Positions 45,731-54,577 of a stretch of 64,000 nucleotides of DNA are shown here, one piece after another. The stretch is from Tetragenococcus solitarius NBRC 100494. GTDB taxonomy: Bacteria > Bacillota > Bacilli > Lactobacillales > Enterococcaceae. Below the pieces are notes generated by a model. That model saw only the letters and a list, made by a program, of their open reading frames with translations, was not told the DNA's origin and did not search any database. The DNA lies in NCBI RefSeq assembly GCF_001544195.1, contig NZ_BCPY01000007.1:1-64000 (forward strand), written 5' to 3'. The first letter of the stretch is position 1. Each line of letters begins with the position of its first letter. The position numbers and the translations under genes were made by a program.

Positions 45731-45761
45731 TTTAACAAGTAAAGAGGAAGGAGGACGCAAC

Positions 45762-46469
45762 GTGAAACGCCCAATTATTGGCATTGCGGCAAATGAAGTG
45801 TTGGACTCAGGTGAAGCGTTACATCATTTGCCAGTGAGTTATACGCCTGGAGGTTACGTAAAAGCTGTTCAAAAAGCTGGTGGACTGCCACTTGTTTTAC
45901 CCATTGGTGAAGAGAACTTAGCTAAAGAATATATCTCCCAAATCGATAAATTAATATTGGCCGGCGGTCAAGATGTCTCTCCTAAATTTTATAAGCAGAT
46001 AAAAACTGTTCAAGGTAGCTATTCTGAAGCTCGTGATCGCTTTGAATTAGCGCTTTTAGATGAAGCTTTGCTTCAAAATAAACCAGTGTTTGCTGTTTGT
46101 CGGGGAATGCAATTAATGAATGTGTTTTTTGGCGGGGATTTGAAACAGGATTTATCGTCATTTACTAAGATTTTACATATGCAAATTCCTATTCCTAAAG
46201 AGCAACCTTCTCATGAGTTACTCACCAAAGATTACAGTATTTTGCAACAGATTTATGGAACAAAGGCAAATGTCAACTCCTTTCATAACCAAGCTTTAAA
46301 TCGCGTTTCCACTAGCTTAACTGAATCTGCTTTTTGTCCAGATGGCGTTATTGAGGCTGTGGAAAACAAGGGACAACGGTTATTAGGCGTTCAATGGCAT
46401 CCTGATTTTGCTTTTGAAGTTCAGCCTAATGAAATGACAATATTTCATTATGTAGTAAAAAATCTATAA
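45762..46469 (+). CDS. Peptidase C26 / gamma-glutamyl hydrolase-like class I amidotransferase
   Basis: A 235-residue class I glutamine amidotransferase-like hydrolase of the PuuD/peptidase C26 family, which cleaves gamma-glutamyl bonds. The nucleophile Cys lies in FAVCRGMQLMNVFFGG, the catalytic His-Pro-Asp in GVQWHPDFAFE, and the oxyanion Gly-Gly in ILAGGQDVSP. The start is GTG 45762 directly after AAGGAGGACG; an upstream in-frame ATG lies within the promoter. The oppA1 gene follows after 28 nt without a terminator, which suggests joint expression with peptide uptake. The substrate is unknown; gamma-glutamyl peptides are plausible. Confidence 0.88.
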   Translation: MKRPIIGIAANEVLDSGEALHHLPVSYTPGGYVKAVQKAGGLPLVLPIGEENLAKEYISQIDKLILAGGQDVSPKFYKQIKTVQGSYSEARDRFELALLDEALLQNKPVFAVCRGMQLMNVFFGGDLKQDLSSFTKILHMQIPIPKEQPSHELLTKDYSILQQIYGTKANVNSFHNQALNRVSTSLTESAFCPDGVIEAVENKGQRLLGVQWHPDFAFEVQPNEMTIFHYVVKNL

Positions 46470-46497
46470 ACTTAAAAAATGAGAAGGAGTAGATTTT

Positions 46498-48132
46498 ATG
46501 AAAAAGTTAGGTTTTATATTATTTGCAGGGTTATTCGTGCTCACAGCTTGTTTTAAAAATGGCGACAACTCAGATGAGAGTTCCAACGGTGGATCAGTAC
46601 AACAAGAAATTTCTGTCTCACTTTCAGGTGAATTGTCAACCTTAGATAGTGCTCAGTATACTGATGTAAACAGCTCTGATATGATTGGTCAGCTAACAGA
46701 AGGTTTGTATCGTTATGATGAAGATGGTAAACCAGAGTTAGCTTTGGCCAGTGAAGAGCCAGAAGTCAGCGAAGACGGCTTAACCTACACATTTAAATTA
46801 AAAGATACGAACTATAGCGATGGAACGGCGGTAAAAGCAGAAGATTTTGTTTACGCCTTTCAATCAGTAGTTGACCCTGAGACCGCTTCTAGCAGTAGTA
46901 ATCGGATGGATATCTTTAAAAACGGACGAGCAATCCGTGAAGGTGATAAAGAGGTAGATGAATTAGGGGCTAAAGCAATTGATGATAACACTTTGGAGCT
47001 ACAGCTAGAAGACCCTTTACCATTTTTACCCGAAATTTTGACAGGGACTCCTTTTATGCCCAAACAAAAAGAGTTTGCCGAAGACAAAGGCAAACAATAT
47101 GGTACCAGCACAGAAAACTTTCTTGGTAATGGCCCCTTTGTAATTAATGGCTGGGATGGAAATAATGAAAATTGGACATTAGAAAAAAACCCAGAATATT
47201 GGGACCAAGATAATGTACAAATGGAAACAATCAATGTACAAGTGGTCAAAGAAGTGGCTACCGGAACGAACCTGTTTAATGATAATCAATTAGACTATAC
47301 TTTATTAGCCGATACACAAGCTCAGCAATATCAAAATGATGAGCATGCACATTTTGAACCTAAAGCCATGGTAGGCTACATCAGTCCTAACCAGAAACGG
47401 GAAGTAACTAGCAATGTGCATGTTAGAAAAGCCATTTTACAGGCAATAGACAAGAAAAACTTTACTCAGAATATTTTATCTGATGGTTCTACGCCATTGA
47501 ATGGATTTGTTGCAGCTGATTTTGCTGATAACCCTTCCACAGGAGAAGATTTCCGAGAAGAAAATGGCGATCTTTTACCTTATAACAAAAAGGCTGCCCA
47601 AGCGTCTTGGGAAAAGGCAAAAAAAGAGCTTGGCAAAGATGAGATTACTTTAGAGTTACTTTCGGCAGATGCAGCAATGAGTAAAAAAACGATTGAGTTT
47701 ATTCAAGGACAATTAGAAGAAACTCTCCCCGGGTTAACAATCACATTAAAATCAGTTCCTTTACAAAATCGGCTAGACTTACAAACAGAAGGAGATTTTG
47801 ATTTAGTTTTTGGTACTTGGACACCGGATTATGCAGATCCAATTGACTTTTTGAATTTTTATGATTCTAAAAGTGGATTAAATTCTTCAGGTTATGATAA
47901 TCCAGATTATGATAAAGGTCTCGAAGAAGCTCGTACAACATTGGCCAATGATCCTGATGCACGTTGGAAAAAATTGCGCGAAATGGAAAAACTCCTAGTA
48001 GAAGAAGATGCTGCTGTACTACCTTTATACCAAGGAGCCGTCGCTTACTTAAAAACCGATCGACTTGAAGGTTTACAAGTTTTTCCTTTTGGACGTTCGG
48101 TTTCTTATCGAACCACTTATGTCACAGAATAA
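46498..48132 (+). CDS. oppA: Oligopeptide-binding lipoprotein OppA (first copy)
   Basis: A 544-residue SBP_bac_5 lipoprotein. The signal peptide ends with the lipobox LTAC (Cys 18). The mature part starts with a Gly/Ser linker, then EISVSLSGELSTLDSAQYTD, the opening strand of OppA proteins. Later, ADPIDFLNFYDSKSGLNSSG and the GAVAYLKTDRLEGL end match the family. It captures peptides outside the cell for OppBCDF. It lies downstream of the C26 peptidase gene in the same transcript and is followed by a terminator. Confidence 0.93.
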   Translation: MKKLGFILFAGLFVLTACFKNGDNSDESSNGGSVQQEISVSLSGELSTLDSAQYTDVNSSDMIGQLTEGLYRYDEDGKPELALASEEPEVSEDGLTYTFKLKDTNYSDGTAVKAEDFVYAFQSVVDPETASSSSNRMDIFKNGRAIREGDKEVDELGAKAIDDNTLELQLEDPLPFLPEILTGTPFMPKQKEFAEDKGKQYGTSTENFLGNGPFVINGWDGNNENWTLEKNPEYWDQDNVQMETINVQVVKEVATGTNLFNDNQLDYTLLADTQAQQYQNDEHAHFEPKAMVGYISPNQKREVTSNVHVRKAILQAIDKKNFTQNILSDGSTPLNGFVAADFADNPSTGEDFREENGDLLPYNKKAAQASWEKAKKELGKDEITLELLSADAAMSKKTIEFIQGQLEETLPGLTITLKSVPLQNRLDLQTEGDFDLVFGTWTPDYADPIDFLNFYDSKSGLNSSGYDNPDYDKGLEEARTTLANDPDARWKKLREMEKLLVEEDAAVLPLYQGAVAYLKTDRLEGLQVFPFGRSVSYRTTYVTE

Positions 48133-48148
48133 TTTGCTTATGTTACAG

Positions 48149-48178
48149 ACCCCAGTTAAATATCTGGGGTTTTTTTAT
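48149..48178 (+). terminator. Terminator after first oppA
   Basis: ACCCCAG/CTGGGGT around TTAAATAT, followed by seven T residues. Confidence 0.9.
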
Positions 48179-48251
48179 TAGTGAAATTGCTGATAATTCG
48201 CTCTTTTCTAAAAATTACTTATGGCTTCCTCATTTTATTTCCATTTTTCTC

Positions 48252-48319
48252 TTGATTTTTTAATAATTAATAATTACAATCTTATATAACTTCAGAAAAA
48301 GATAATAATTCTGAAAATT
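48252..48319 (+). promoter_or_regulatory. Promoter region of second oppA with CodY-like box
   Basis: A -10 region TATATAAC (48283-48290) is preceded by an AT palindrome TAATAATTAATAATTA (48261-48276). ATAATTCTGAAAATT (48305-48319) matches 12 of 15 positions of the CodY box AATTTTCWGAAAATT, and a weaker overlapping match lies just upstream (48287-48301). This predicts repression of peptide uptake by CodY in amino-acid-rich cells. The AT palindrome contains the partial match to the tldR guide discussed in the findings. Confidence 0.6.
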
Positions 48320-48344
48320 CCCAATAAAAAAAGGAGCAAGTGGT

Positions 48345-50012
48345 GTGAAAAAGAAATATGTTTTTGGTTTATTTGTAGCATGTACCGTCGCTCTTGCTGG
48401 TTGTACTACAGGTTCAACTAATAGTTCAAGCGACAGTGAAGCTGCAGGAAGCGGTTCTGGCACTTCTGGTAACGAATTTACTTTTATCGAAAGGCAAGAA
48501 ATGCCAACAGCGGATTTATCGCAAGCAACAGACACAGTTAGTTTCACTGCTTTAAATAACGTTTATGAAGGAATTTATCGTTTAGATAAAGATAATAAAC
48601 CACAGCCTGCAGGAGCAGCGGAAGAAGCAGATGTTTCAGAAGATGGGAAAACTTATACGATAAAACTACGTGAAGATGCCAAATGGTCAAATGGGGACCC
48701 AGTAACAGCGGATGATTATGTGTATGGTTGGCAACGTACAGTAGATCCCGAAACAGCATCAGAATTTGCTTACATTTTTGAACCAGTTGAAAATGCAACA
48801 GAAGTTAATAATGGAGATAAGGATCTAGACGAACTAGGTATTAAAGCAATAGATGATTATGAGTTAGAAATCAAATTAAACAAAGCAACAGAATACTTTG
48901 ATTATTTATTGGCATTCCCTCCATTCTTCCCTCAAAATGAAGACGTTGTAGAAGAAAATGGCAGTGACTATGCAAAGACAAGCGATAATATGGTTTACAA
49001 TGGACCATTTACTTTAGCTGATTTTGATGGCCCTGGTTCAGATACCGATTGGACTTTTGAAAAAAATAAAGATTATTGGGATGCAGATAACGTTTCTTTA
49101 GATAAAATTAATGTTAACGTTGTAAAAGAAGCGTCAACTTCTTTGAACTTATTCCAAGATGGACAGGCAGATGATGTCACACTAAGCGGAGAGCTAGCAC
49201 AGCAAATGGCTAACGATCCGAATTATGTTACTCAGCCAAAGGCTTCTACTTTTTATTTGCAATTAAACCAAGAGGATAAAGATTCTCCATATCGTAATGA
49301 AAACTTGCGCAAAGCTATTTCTTATTCTATCGATCGAGATGCTTTGTCAGATTCAATTTTGGCGGATGGTTCAATTGCACCTTCTGGCCTTGTACCAAGT
49401 GACATGAGTAGTAATCCAAAAACAGATGATGATTTCACAAAAGACGCTGGCAGTAAGTTAGAATACGATCAGAAAAAAGCTCAGAAATATTGGGAAAAAG
49501 CCAAAGAAGAGTTAGATATCGATTCGTTAGACATTGAAGTATTAGGCGATGATACTGACGGAGCTAAACGAGTACAAGAATATTTGCAAGATGCAATTGA
49601 AGATACTTTAGACGGTGTGAAGATTACATCAAGTTCTGTACCTTTTTCAGTCCGTTTAGATCGTTCAACTTCCGGAGATTTTGATTTAGTCATTACTGGT
49701 TGGGGTGCTGATTATGCTGACCCAAGTGCTTTTATCGATTTGTTCAAAACCGGAGCTTCAAATAATGAAGGTCATTACAGTAACAAAGAGTACGATAAAC
49801 AAGTGGAGGAAGCAGCAAACGAAAATGCCAACGACCCAGAAGCACGTTGGGATAACTTGGTAAAAGCTGAAAATATTATTATGGACGAACAAGGTGTTAT
49901 TCCATTGTATCAACAAGCCGAAGCTCATCTAAGAGCAGACAGAGTTAAAGGAGTTGTTGTTCATCCAGCTGGTGTTCAGTATGACTTTAAGTGGGCATCA
50001 ATAGAAGAATAG
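48345..50012 (+). CDS. oppA: Oligopeptide-binding lipoprotein OppA (second copy)
   Basis: A 555-residue SBP_bac_5 lipoprotein with a lipobox LAGC (Cys 20) and a Ser/Gly-rich linker. The domain begins EFTFIERQEMPTADLSQATD, includes YGWQRTVDPETASEFAYIFE, and ends RVKGVVVHPAGVQYDFKW. It is only moderately similar to the first OppA, so the two probably differ in peptide preference. The start is GTG 48345 after AAAAGGAGC. It has its own promoter and CodY-like box; a DUF3899 gene on the other strand separates it from oppBCDF. Confidence 0.94.
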   Translation: MKKKYVFGLFVACTVALAGCTTGSTNSSSDSEAAGSGSGTSGNEFTFIERQEMPTADLSQATDTVSFTALNNVYEGIYRLDKDNKPQPAGAAEEADVSEDGKTYTIKLREDAKWSNGDPVTADDYVYGWQRTVDPETASEFAYIFEPVENATEVNNGDKDLDELGIKAIDDYELEIKLNKATEYFDYLLAFPPFFPQNEDVVEENGSDYAKTSDNMVYNGPFTLADFDGPGSDTDWTFEKNKDYWDADNVSLDKINVNVVKEASTSLNLFQDGQADDVTLSGELAQQMANDPNYVTQPKASTFYLQLNQEDKDSPYRNENLRKAISYSIDRDALSDSILADGSIAPSGLVPSDMSSNPKTDDDFTKDAGSKLEYDQKKAQKYWEKAKEELDIDSLDIEVLGDDTDGAKRVQEYLQDAIEDTLDGVKITSSSVPFSVRLDRSTSGDFDLVITGWGADYADPSAFIDLFKTGASNNEGHYSNKEYDKQVEEAANENANDPEARWDNLVKAENIIMDEQGVIPLYQQAEAHLRADRVKGVVVHPAGVQYDFKWASIEE

Positions 50013-50039
50013 TTTTTACGGCAATCTCAAGATAAAAAT

Positions 50040-50083
50040 AGACTGAGACAACAGACTGCTAATGGCAGTGTCTCAGTCTTTAT
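50040..50083. terminator. Bidirectional terminator between oppA and DUF3899
   Basis: AGACTGAGACA/TGTCTCAGTCT with an inner CTGC/GCAG, between convergent genes. Confidence 0.88.
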
Positions 50084-50086
50084 TGA

Positions 50087-50422
50087 TTAAAAGCTTGCCA
50101 AAAATAACGTTAGCAGGCTTAATAAAAATAGTATTCCTGCAGGTTCTAGCCAGAAACGAAAGCTGGAACGACCGACTTCTGACAATTTCATGCCTTCTGT
50201 TTTTGTTTTTTTATTTCTTTTCTTGAAAGAGCGTTGAAAATTATCAAAAAAACCAGAAGAAAATACCCAAAGAAAGCCGCCGATAATCAGAAAAAATAGA
50301 GTAAACAAAAATAAATTATCGGATAAAACAGTAAGGGAAAAATCTTTTTGGATGATTGTAAGCAAAAAGCTGACTAACAGACTTGTTAGGCTGATGATCC
50401 AAGAACTTTTTTTTATTCGCAT
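50087..50422 (-). CDS. DUF3899 membrane protein
   Basis: A 111-residue membrane protein with three hydrophobic segments (about residues 8-24, 35-55 and 92-110) and a basic cytoplasmic loop RSFKKRNKKTK. It matches the small DUF3899 family of Firmicutes by helix layout and the FDNFQRSFKKR region. ATG 50422 follows AGGAAAT. It is divergent from oppB, in the middle of the opp locus but on the other strand, so it is not part of the transporter. Function unknown. Confidence 0.75.
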   Translation of the reverse strand: MRIKKSSWIISLTSLLVSFLLTIIQKDFSLTVLSDNLFLFTLFFLIIGGFLWVFSSGFFDNFQRSFKKRNKKTKTEGMKLSEVGRSSFRFWLEPAGILFLLSLLTLFLASF

Positions 50423-50510
50423 GAATATTTCCTTTCTTAAATTATGAAAATAAAGATATGTTTAATGTATAAAAATATTGCTTAGAAGTCAAAGAATAGG
50501 GGGAAAAAAC

Positions 50511-51452
50511 GTGAATGATTTTATCAAATATCTGTTAAAGCGTGTATTTTTTATGGCGATTACCCTATGGTTGATTGCAACGATCACTTTTTTCATGATG
50601 CAATTTCTGCCAGGGACACCATATACGAACGCTGAAAAATTAAGTCCAGAACAAATTGCTTTACTAAACAAGCAAATGGGATTGGATAAACCAATAATCG
50701 TACAGTATGGAAATTACTTAATAAATATTATGAAGGGCGATTTTGGTATTTCTTTCCAATTTAAAAACCAAGCGGTATCCAATCTACTAGGCGGACGTAT
50801 TGGTCCTTCTGTTCAGCTAGGTTTACAAGCCATTGGGTTTGGTACATTTTTTGGTATCATCCTAGGCACAATTTCAGCAATGAAACAAAATACTTGGGTA
50901 GATACCTTGAGTACTTTGATTGCCATTTTAGGACGCTCTATCCCTAACTTTGTATTTGCTGTGTTATTGCAATATGTTTTTGCTATCAAATTAGAAGTGC
51001 TACCTATCGCTAAATGGGAAAGCTTTGCTTATACACTTTTACCTACACTGGCTTTAGCAATGTCGCCACTAGCTGACTCTGCTCGGTTTATACGAACAGA
51101 GATGGTAGAAGTTTTGCACAGTGATCAAGTAGAATTGGCTAAGTCAAAAGGGCTCAGTCGCTGGGAGACAGCTTTTAAACATGGGCTTCGTAACAGCTTA
51201 ATTCCAATTTTAACTTTGCTTGGTCCTCTAGCAGTTGGATTGATGACGGGTTCTTTAGTTGTTGAAAATATTTTTGCGATACCTGGGATTGGTGAACAAT
51301 TTGTTAAATCAATTATGACAAACGACTATCCAACCATTATGGCAGTAACCATTCTTTATTCTACGATGTTAGTGTCAATTATCTTTATTGTGGATGTGTT
51401 ATATGGCATTGTTGACCCTCGTATTCGTATATCAGAAGGGAGTCGTGGATAA
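50511..51452 (+). CDS. oppB: Oligopeptide ABC transporter permease OppB
   Basis: A 313-residue permease with six helices. The N-terminal KYLLKRVFFMAITLWLIATI is the typical first helix of OppB, followed by FLPGTPYTN. The ATPase-coupling loop reads ELAKSKGLSRWETAFKHGLRN. It forms the membrane channel with OppC. The start is GTG 50511 ten bases after GGGGG; no other in-frame start has an RBS. Its stop overlaps the oppC start (TAATG). Confidence 0.95.
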   Translation: MNDFIKYLLKRVFFMAITLWLIATITFFMMQFLPGTPYTNAEKLSPEQIALLNKQMGLDKPIIVQYGNYLINIMKGDFGISFQFKNQAVSNLLGGRIGPSVQLGLQAIGFGTFFGIILGTISAMKQNTWVDTLSTLIAILGRSIPNFVFAVLLQYVFAIKLEVLPIAKWESFAYTLLPTLALAMSPLADSARFIRTEMVEVLHSDQVELAKSKGLSRWETAFKHGLRNSLIPILTLLGPLAVGLMTGSLVVENIFAIPGIGEQFVKSIMTNDYPTIMAVTILYSTMLVSIIFIVDVLYGIVDPRIRISEGSRG

Positions 51453-52495
51453 TGGAAGATAATAACTATACAAAAGACCAATTAGCACAAATTCCTTCTT
51501 CTGAATTTGAGCCTTTAGAAAAAAGTACAAAAGTCGAACGAGAAGCAATTACAGCTCCTTCGTTGAATTTCTTACAAGATTCATGGCGCCGTCTGAAAAA
51601 GAATAAAGCAGCTGTCTTTTCATCCATTTTTCTTTTGATTGTCATTGTAATTTCAGTTGTAACTATTTTTGTATCACCACATGACCCGACCGAACAAAAT
51701 GTTAGTTATATTAATTTACCTCCTAAAATTCCAGGAGTAGATATTAACGGATTAAATGGGGTATCTGAAGTTGGTGGGCAATTAGTTGATAAATATGAAG
51801 CTGCTAATGTACCTGACGATGTTCATTTTTATTTAGGGACAGATGGGCTAGGGCGCGATTTACTGAGCCGTCTATTTATGGGAGTAAGAATCTCTTTATT
51901 GATTGCCTTTATTGCAGCGGCGTTAGACATCGTTTTTGGTGTAACTTATGGTTTAATTTCTGGCTTGTTAGGCGGTAGAGTGGATAATGTCATGCAGCGT
52001 ATTTTAGAAGTTTTATCTGGAATTCCTAACTTAGTTGTGATGATTTTGATGCTTGTTATATTTAAACCGGGAATTTTTTCTATTGTAGCTGCGATGGCTA
52101 TTACCAATTGGATACCGATGGCTAGGATTGTAAGAGCCCAGACGCTAAAGCTAAAAGACCAAGAATTTGTTTTAGCAGCGACAACTTTAGGAGAAAGTAG
52201 GACGAAGATTGCTTTTAAACATATTTTACCTAATATTTCTAGCGTCATTATTGTACAAATGATGTTTAGTATTCCAGAAGCGATTTTCTTTGAAGCCTTC
52301 CTAAGCTTTATTGGGCTAGGATTAAGACCACCTTCTGCATCTTTAGGTACGTTGCTAAACGATGGATACAAAACTTTCTTGTTCTTGCCTTATCAAATGG
52401 CAATACCTGCTGTTGTTCTTTCAGTGATTATGATTGGATTTAACTTATTAGCAGATGGATTACGAGATGCGTTTGATCCGAAGATGAAGGAGTGA
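51452..52495 (+). CDS. oppC: Oligopeptide ABC transporter permease OppC
   Basis: A 347-residue permease with a long hydrophilic N terminus, then the OppC_N helix (NKAAVFSSIFLLIVIVISVV), the LGTDGLGRDLLSRLFMGVRI motif and five more helices. The coupling loop is LAATTLGESRTKIAFKHILPN. It is paired with OppB. Start and stop overlap or abut the neighbours, so oppBCDF is one transcriptional unit. Confidence 0.95.
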   Translation: MEDNNYTKDQLAQIPSSEFEPLEKSTKVEREAITAPSLNFLQDSWRRLKKNKAAVFSSIFLLIVIVISVVTIFVSPHDPTEQNVSYINLPPKIPGVDINGLNGVSEVGGQLVDKYEAANVPDDVHFYLGTDGLGRDLLSRLFMGVRISLLIAFIAAALDIVFGVTYGLISGLLGGRVDNVMQRILEVLSGIPNLVVMILMLVIFKPGIFSIVAAMAITNWIPMARIVRAQTLKLKDQEFVLAATTLGESRTKIAFKHILPNISSVIIVQMMFSIPEAIFFEAFLSFIGLGLRPPSASLGTLLNDGYKTFLFLPYQMAIPAVVLSVIMIGFNLLADGLRDAFDPKMKE

Positions 52496-52500
52496 GCCTG

Positions 52501-53556
52501 ATGAAAAAAGTTTTAGAAGTAAAAAATTTGGAAATTTCGTTTACTACCTTTGCCGGAAAAGTTCAAGCGATTCGTGATGTAAGCTTTGATTTATATGAAG
52601 GAGAAACGCTAGCTATTGTAGGCGAATCAGGTAGTGGAAAATCTGTAACAACAAGAAGTATTATGGGGTTACTAGCTAGTAATGCGGTAGTAGAAAATGG
52701 CGAGATTTTATTTAACGGAGAAGATATTCTAAAAAACTCTGAAAAACGAATGCAAAAAATTCGTGGAAAAGAAATTTCAATGATCTTCCAAGACCCGATG
52801 ACTTCTCTTGACCCGACCATGAAAATTGGCAAACAAGTGGCTGAGTCCTTGTTAAAACATACAAAAGTATCTAAAAAAGATGCTTTACAAAAAGCTTTAG
52901 AGCTATTAGAGCTTGTAGGCATTCCGAATGCTAAAAAAAGATTGAAAAATTATCCTCACCAGTTTTCTGGCGGACAACGTCAGCGGATTGTCATTGCTGT
53001 GGCTTTGATCTGTTATCCAGAAATTTTAATTGCTGATGAACCAACGACTGCTTTGGATGTAACAATCCAAGCGCAAATTTTAGAATTACTAAAAGACATC
53101 CAGCAAAAAGTAAACTCTTCGACAATTTTTATTACTCACGATTTAGGTGTTGTAGCAAATGTCGCGGACCGTGTGGCAGTTATGTATGCGGGTAAAATTG
53201 TAGAAATTGGTACGGCGGCAGAAATCTTTTATAATCCACAGCATCCTTATACTTGGGGACTTTTGGGGTCAATGCCTACATTAGAAGGAACAGGCGATCG
53301 GTTGTATGCTATTCCAGGAACGCCGCCAGATTTATTAGAGCCACCTACCGGCGATGCTTTTTATCCTAGAAATGAATATGCTATGAAAATCGATACACAA
53401 AAACAACCGCCATTCTTTGAGATTTCTAGCACACACAAAGCCGCTACTTGGCTGCTAGCTCCACAAGCACCTAAAGTAGAGCCTCCTAAAGAAATTTTGC
53501 TGCGTTGGGAAGAATTTAAAAAGAAAAAGCAGCCAGAAATGGAGGAAAGTAAATGA
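52501..53556 (+). CDS. oppD: Oligopeptide ABC transporter ATPase OppD
   Basis: A 351-residue ATPase. Walker A GESGSGKSVTTRSIMGLL, signature FSGGQRQRIVIAVALI, Walker B ILIADEPTTALDVT, and the C-terminal oligopeptide_HPY extension (GTPPDLLEPPTGDAFYPR). In this extension typical enzymes keep a Cys-rich iron-sulfur motif (CPFAPRC type), but here the Cys residues are absent (GDAFYPRNEYAMK). ATG 52501 follows AAGGAGTG. It couples ATP hydrolysis to peptide import with OppF. Confidence 0.95.
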   Translation: MKKVLEVKNLEISFTTFAGKVQAIRDVSFDLYEGETLAIVGESGSGKSVTTRSIMGLLASNAVVENGEILFNGEDILKNSEKRMQKIRGKEISMIFQDPMTSLDPTMKIGKQVAESLLKHTKVSKKDALQKALELLELVGIPNAKKRLKNYPHQFSGGQRQRIVIAVALICYPEILIADEPTTALDVTIQAQILELLKDIQQKVNSSTIFITHDLGVVANVADRVAVMYAGKIVEIGTAAEIFYNPQHPYTWGLLGSMPTLEGTGDRLYAIPGTPPDLLEPPTGDAFYPRNEYAMKIDTQKQPPFFEISSTHKAATWLLAPQAPKVEPPKEILLRWEEFKKKKQPEMEESK

Positions 53557-54512
53557 AGAAAGTTTTATTAGATGTAAAAAATTTAAAACAGTACTTTAAT
53601 ACAGGTCGCAAAGATGAAGTAAAAGCGGTCGATGATATTACTTTTCACATTTATGAAGGTGAGACATTCGGTTTGGTTGGTGAATCAGGTAGCGGAAAGT
53701 CTACTACAGGTCGGACCATCATCCGATTAAATAAACCAACAGATGGTTCAATTGAATTTGACGGTAAAGACGTAATGAAATTACATGGTAAAAAGGAAAT
53801 GAATGTCTTTCGCCGTGATGTACAGATGATTTTTCAAGACCCATATGCCTCTTTAAATGGACGGATGAAAGTGCGCGATATTATTGCCGAGGGAATCGAC
53901 ATTAATGGTTTAGCAAAAACAGAAAATGAACGTAATGAGCGAGTAAACGAACTATTGAGAACCGTAGGGCTAAATCCTAACCATGGGACACGTTATCCTC
54001 ATGAATTTTCTGGTGGACAACGTCAAAGAATCGGGGTCGCACGTGCTTTAGCCGTAGACCCTAAATTTATCATCTGTGATGAGCCGATTTCGGCTTTGGA
54101 CGTATCGATTCAAGCCCAAGTAGTTAATTTATTACAAGATTTGCAAAAAGAACATAATTTGACTTATCTCTTTATTGCACATGATTTGTCTATGGTTAAA
54201 CATATTAGCGACCATATTGGAGTCATGCACAATGGGAAGTTATTAGAAGTAGGCACAAGTGATGATATTTATAATTATGGCGTTCATCCTTATACAGAAA
54301 GTTTACTTTCGGCCATTCCTTTACCAGATCCGGAATACGAGCAAACGAGAAAAAGAATCAAATACACAGGTGAACAGGATCAGCCAGATGTACTTCGACA
54401 AATGCTAGAAATTGCGCCTGGACATTATATTTATGCCACTGAAGAGGAAAAAACGAAGTATCAAGAAAAACTTGCAGATAAAAAGGCCGCGGCTGAAAAG
54501 CAAGCCATCTAA
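53553..54512 (+). CDS. oppF: Oligopeptide ABC transporter ATPase OppF
   Basis: A 319-residue ATPase, the partner of OppD. Walker A GESGSGKSTTGRTII, a Q-loop in MIFQDPYASLNGRM (typical of OppF), signature FSGGQRQRIGVARALA, Walker B FIICDEPISALDVS, and the C-terminal extension PDPEYEQTRKRIKY, which ends in a basic/Ala tail. The gene overlaps oppD by four bases. A terminator-like hairpin follows and the tldR-type gene starts 65 nt downstream on the same strand. Confidence 0.95.
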   Translation: MKKVLLDVKNLKQYFNTGRKDEVKAVDDITFHIYEGETFGLVGESGSGKSTTGRTIIRLNKPTDGSIEFDGKDVMKLHGKKEMNVFRRDVQMIFQDPYASLNGRMKVRDIIAEGIDINGLAKTENERNERVNELLRTVGLNPNHGTRYPHEFSGGQRQRIGVARALAVDPKFIICDEPISALDVSIQAQVVNLLQDLQKEHNLTYLFIAHDLSMVKHISDHIGVMHNGKLLEVGTSDDIYNYGVHPYTESLLSAIPLPDPEYEQTRKRIKYTGEQDQPDVLRQMLEIAPGHYIYATEEEKTKYQEKLADKKAAAEKQAI

Positions 54513-54551
54513 ATTTGATTTGCTTTCCTGGTGAAAAGTCAAATATTTTTT
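54513..54551 (+). terminator. Hairpin between oppF and the tldR-type gene
   Basis: ATTTGA (54513-54518) with TCAAAT (54539-54544), an inner CTTT/AAAG stem and a following T6 run. It would cut opp transcripts and leave only readthrough for the next gene, unless that gene has its own promoter. Confidence 0.65.
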
Positions 54552-54577
54552 AAGGCCTCATGAAAAAGGAGGACCTA

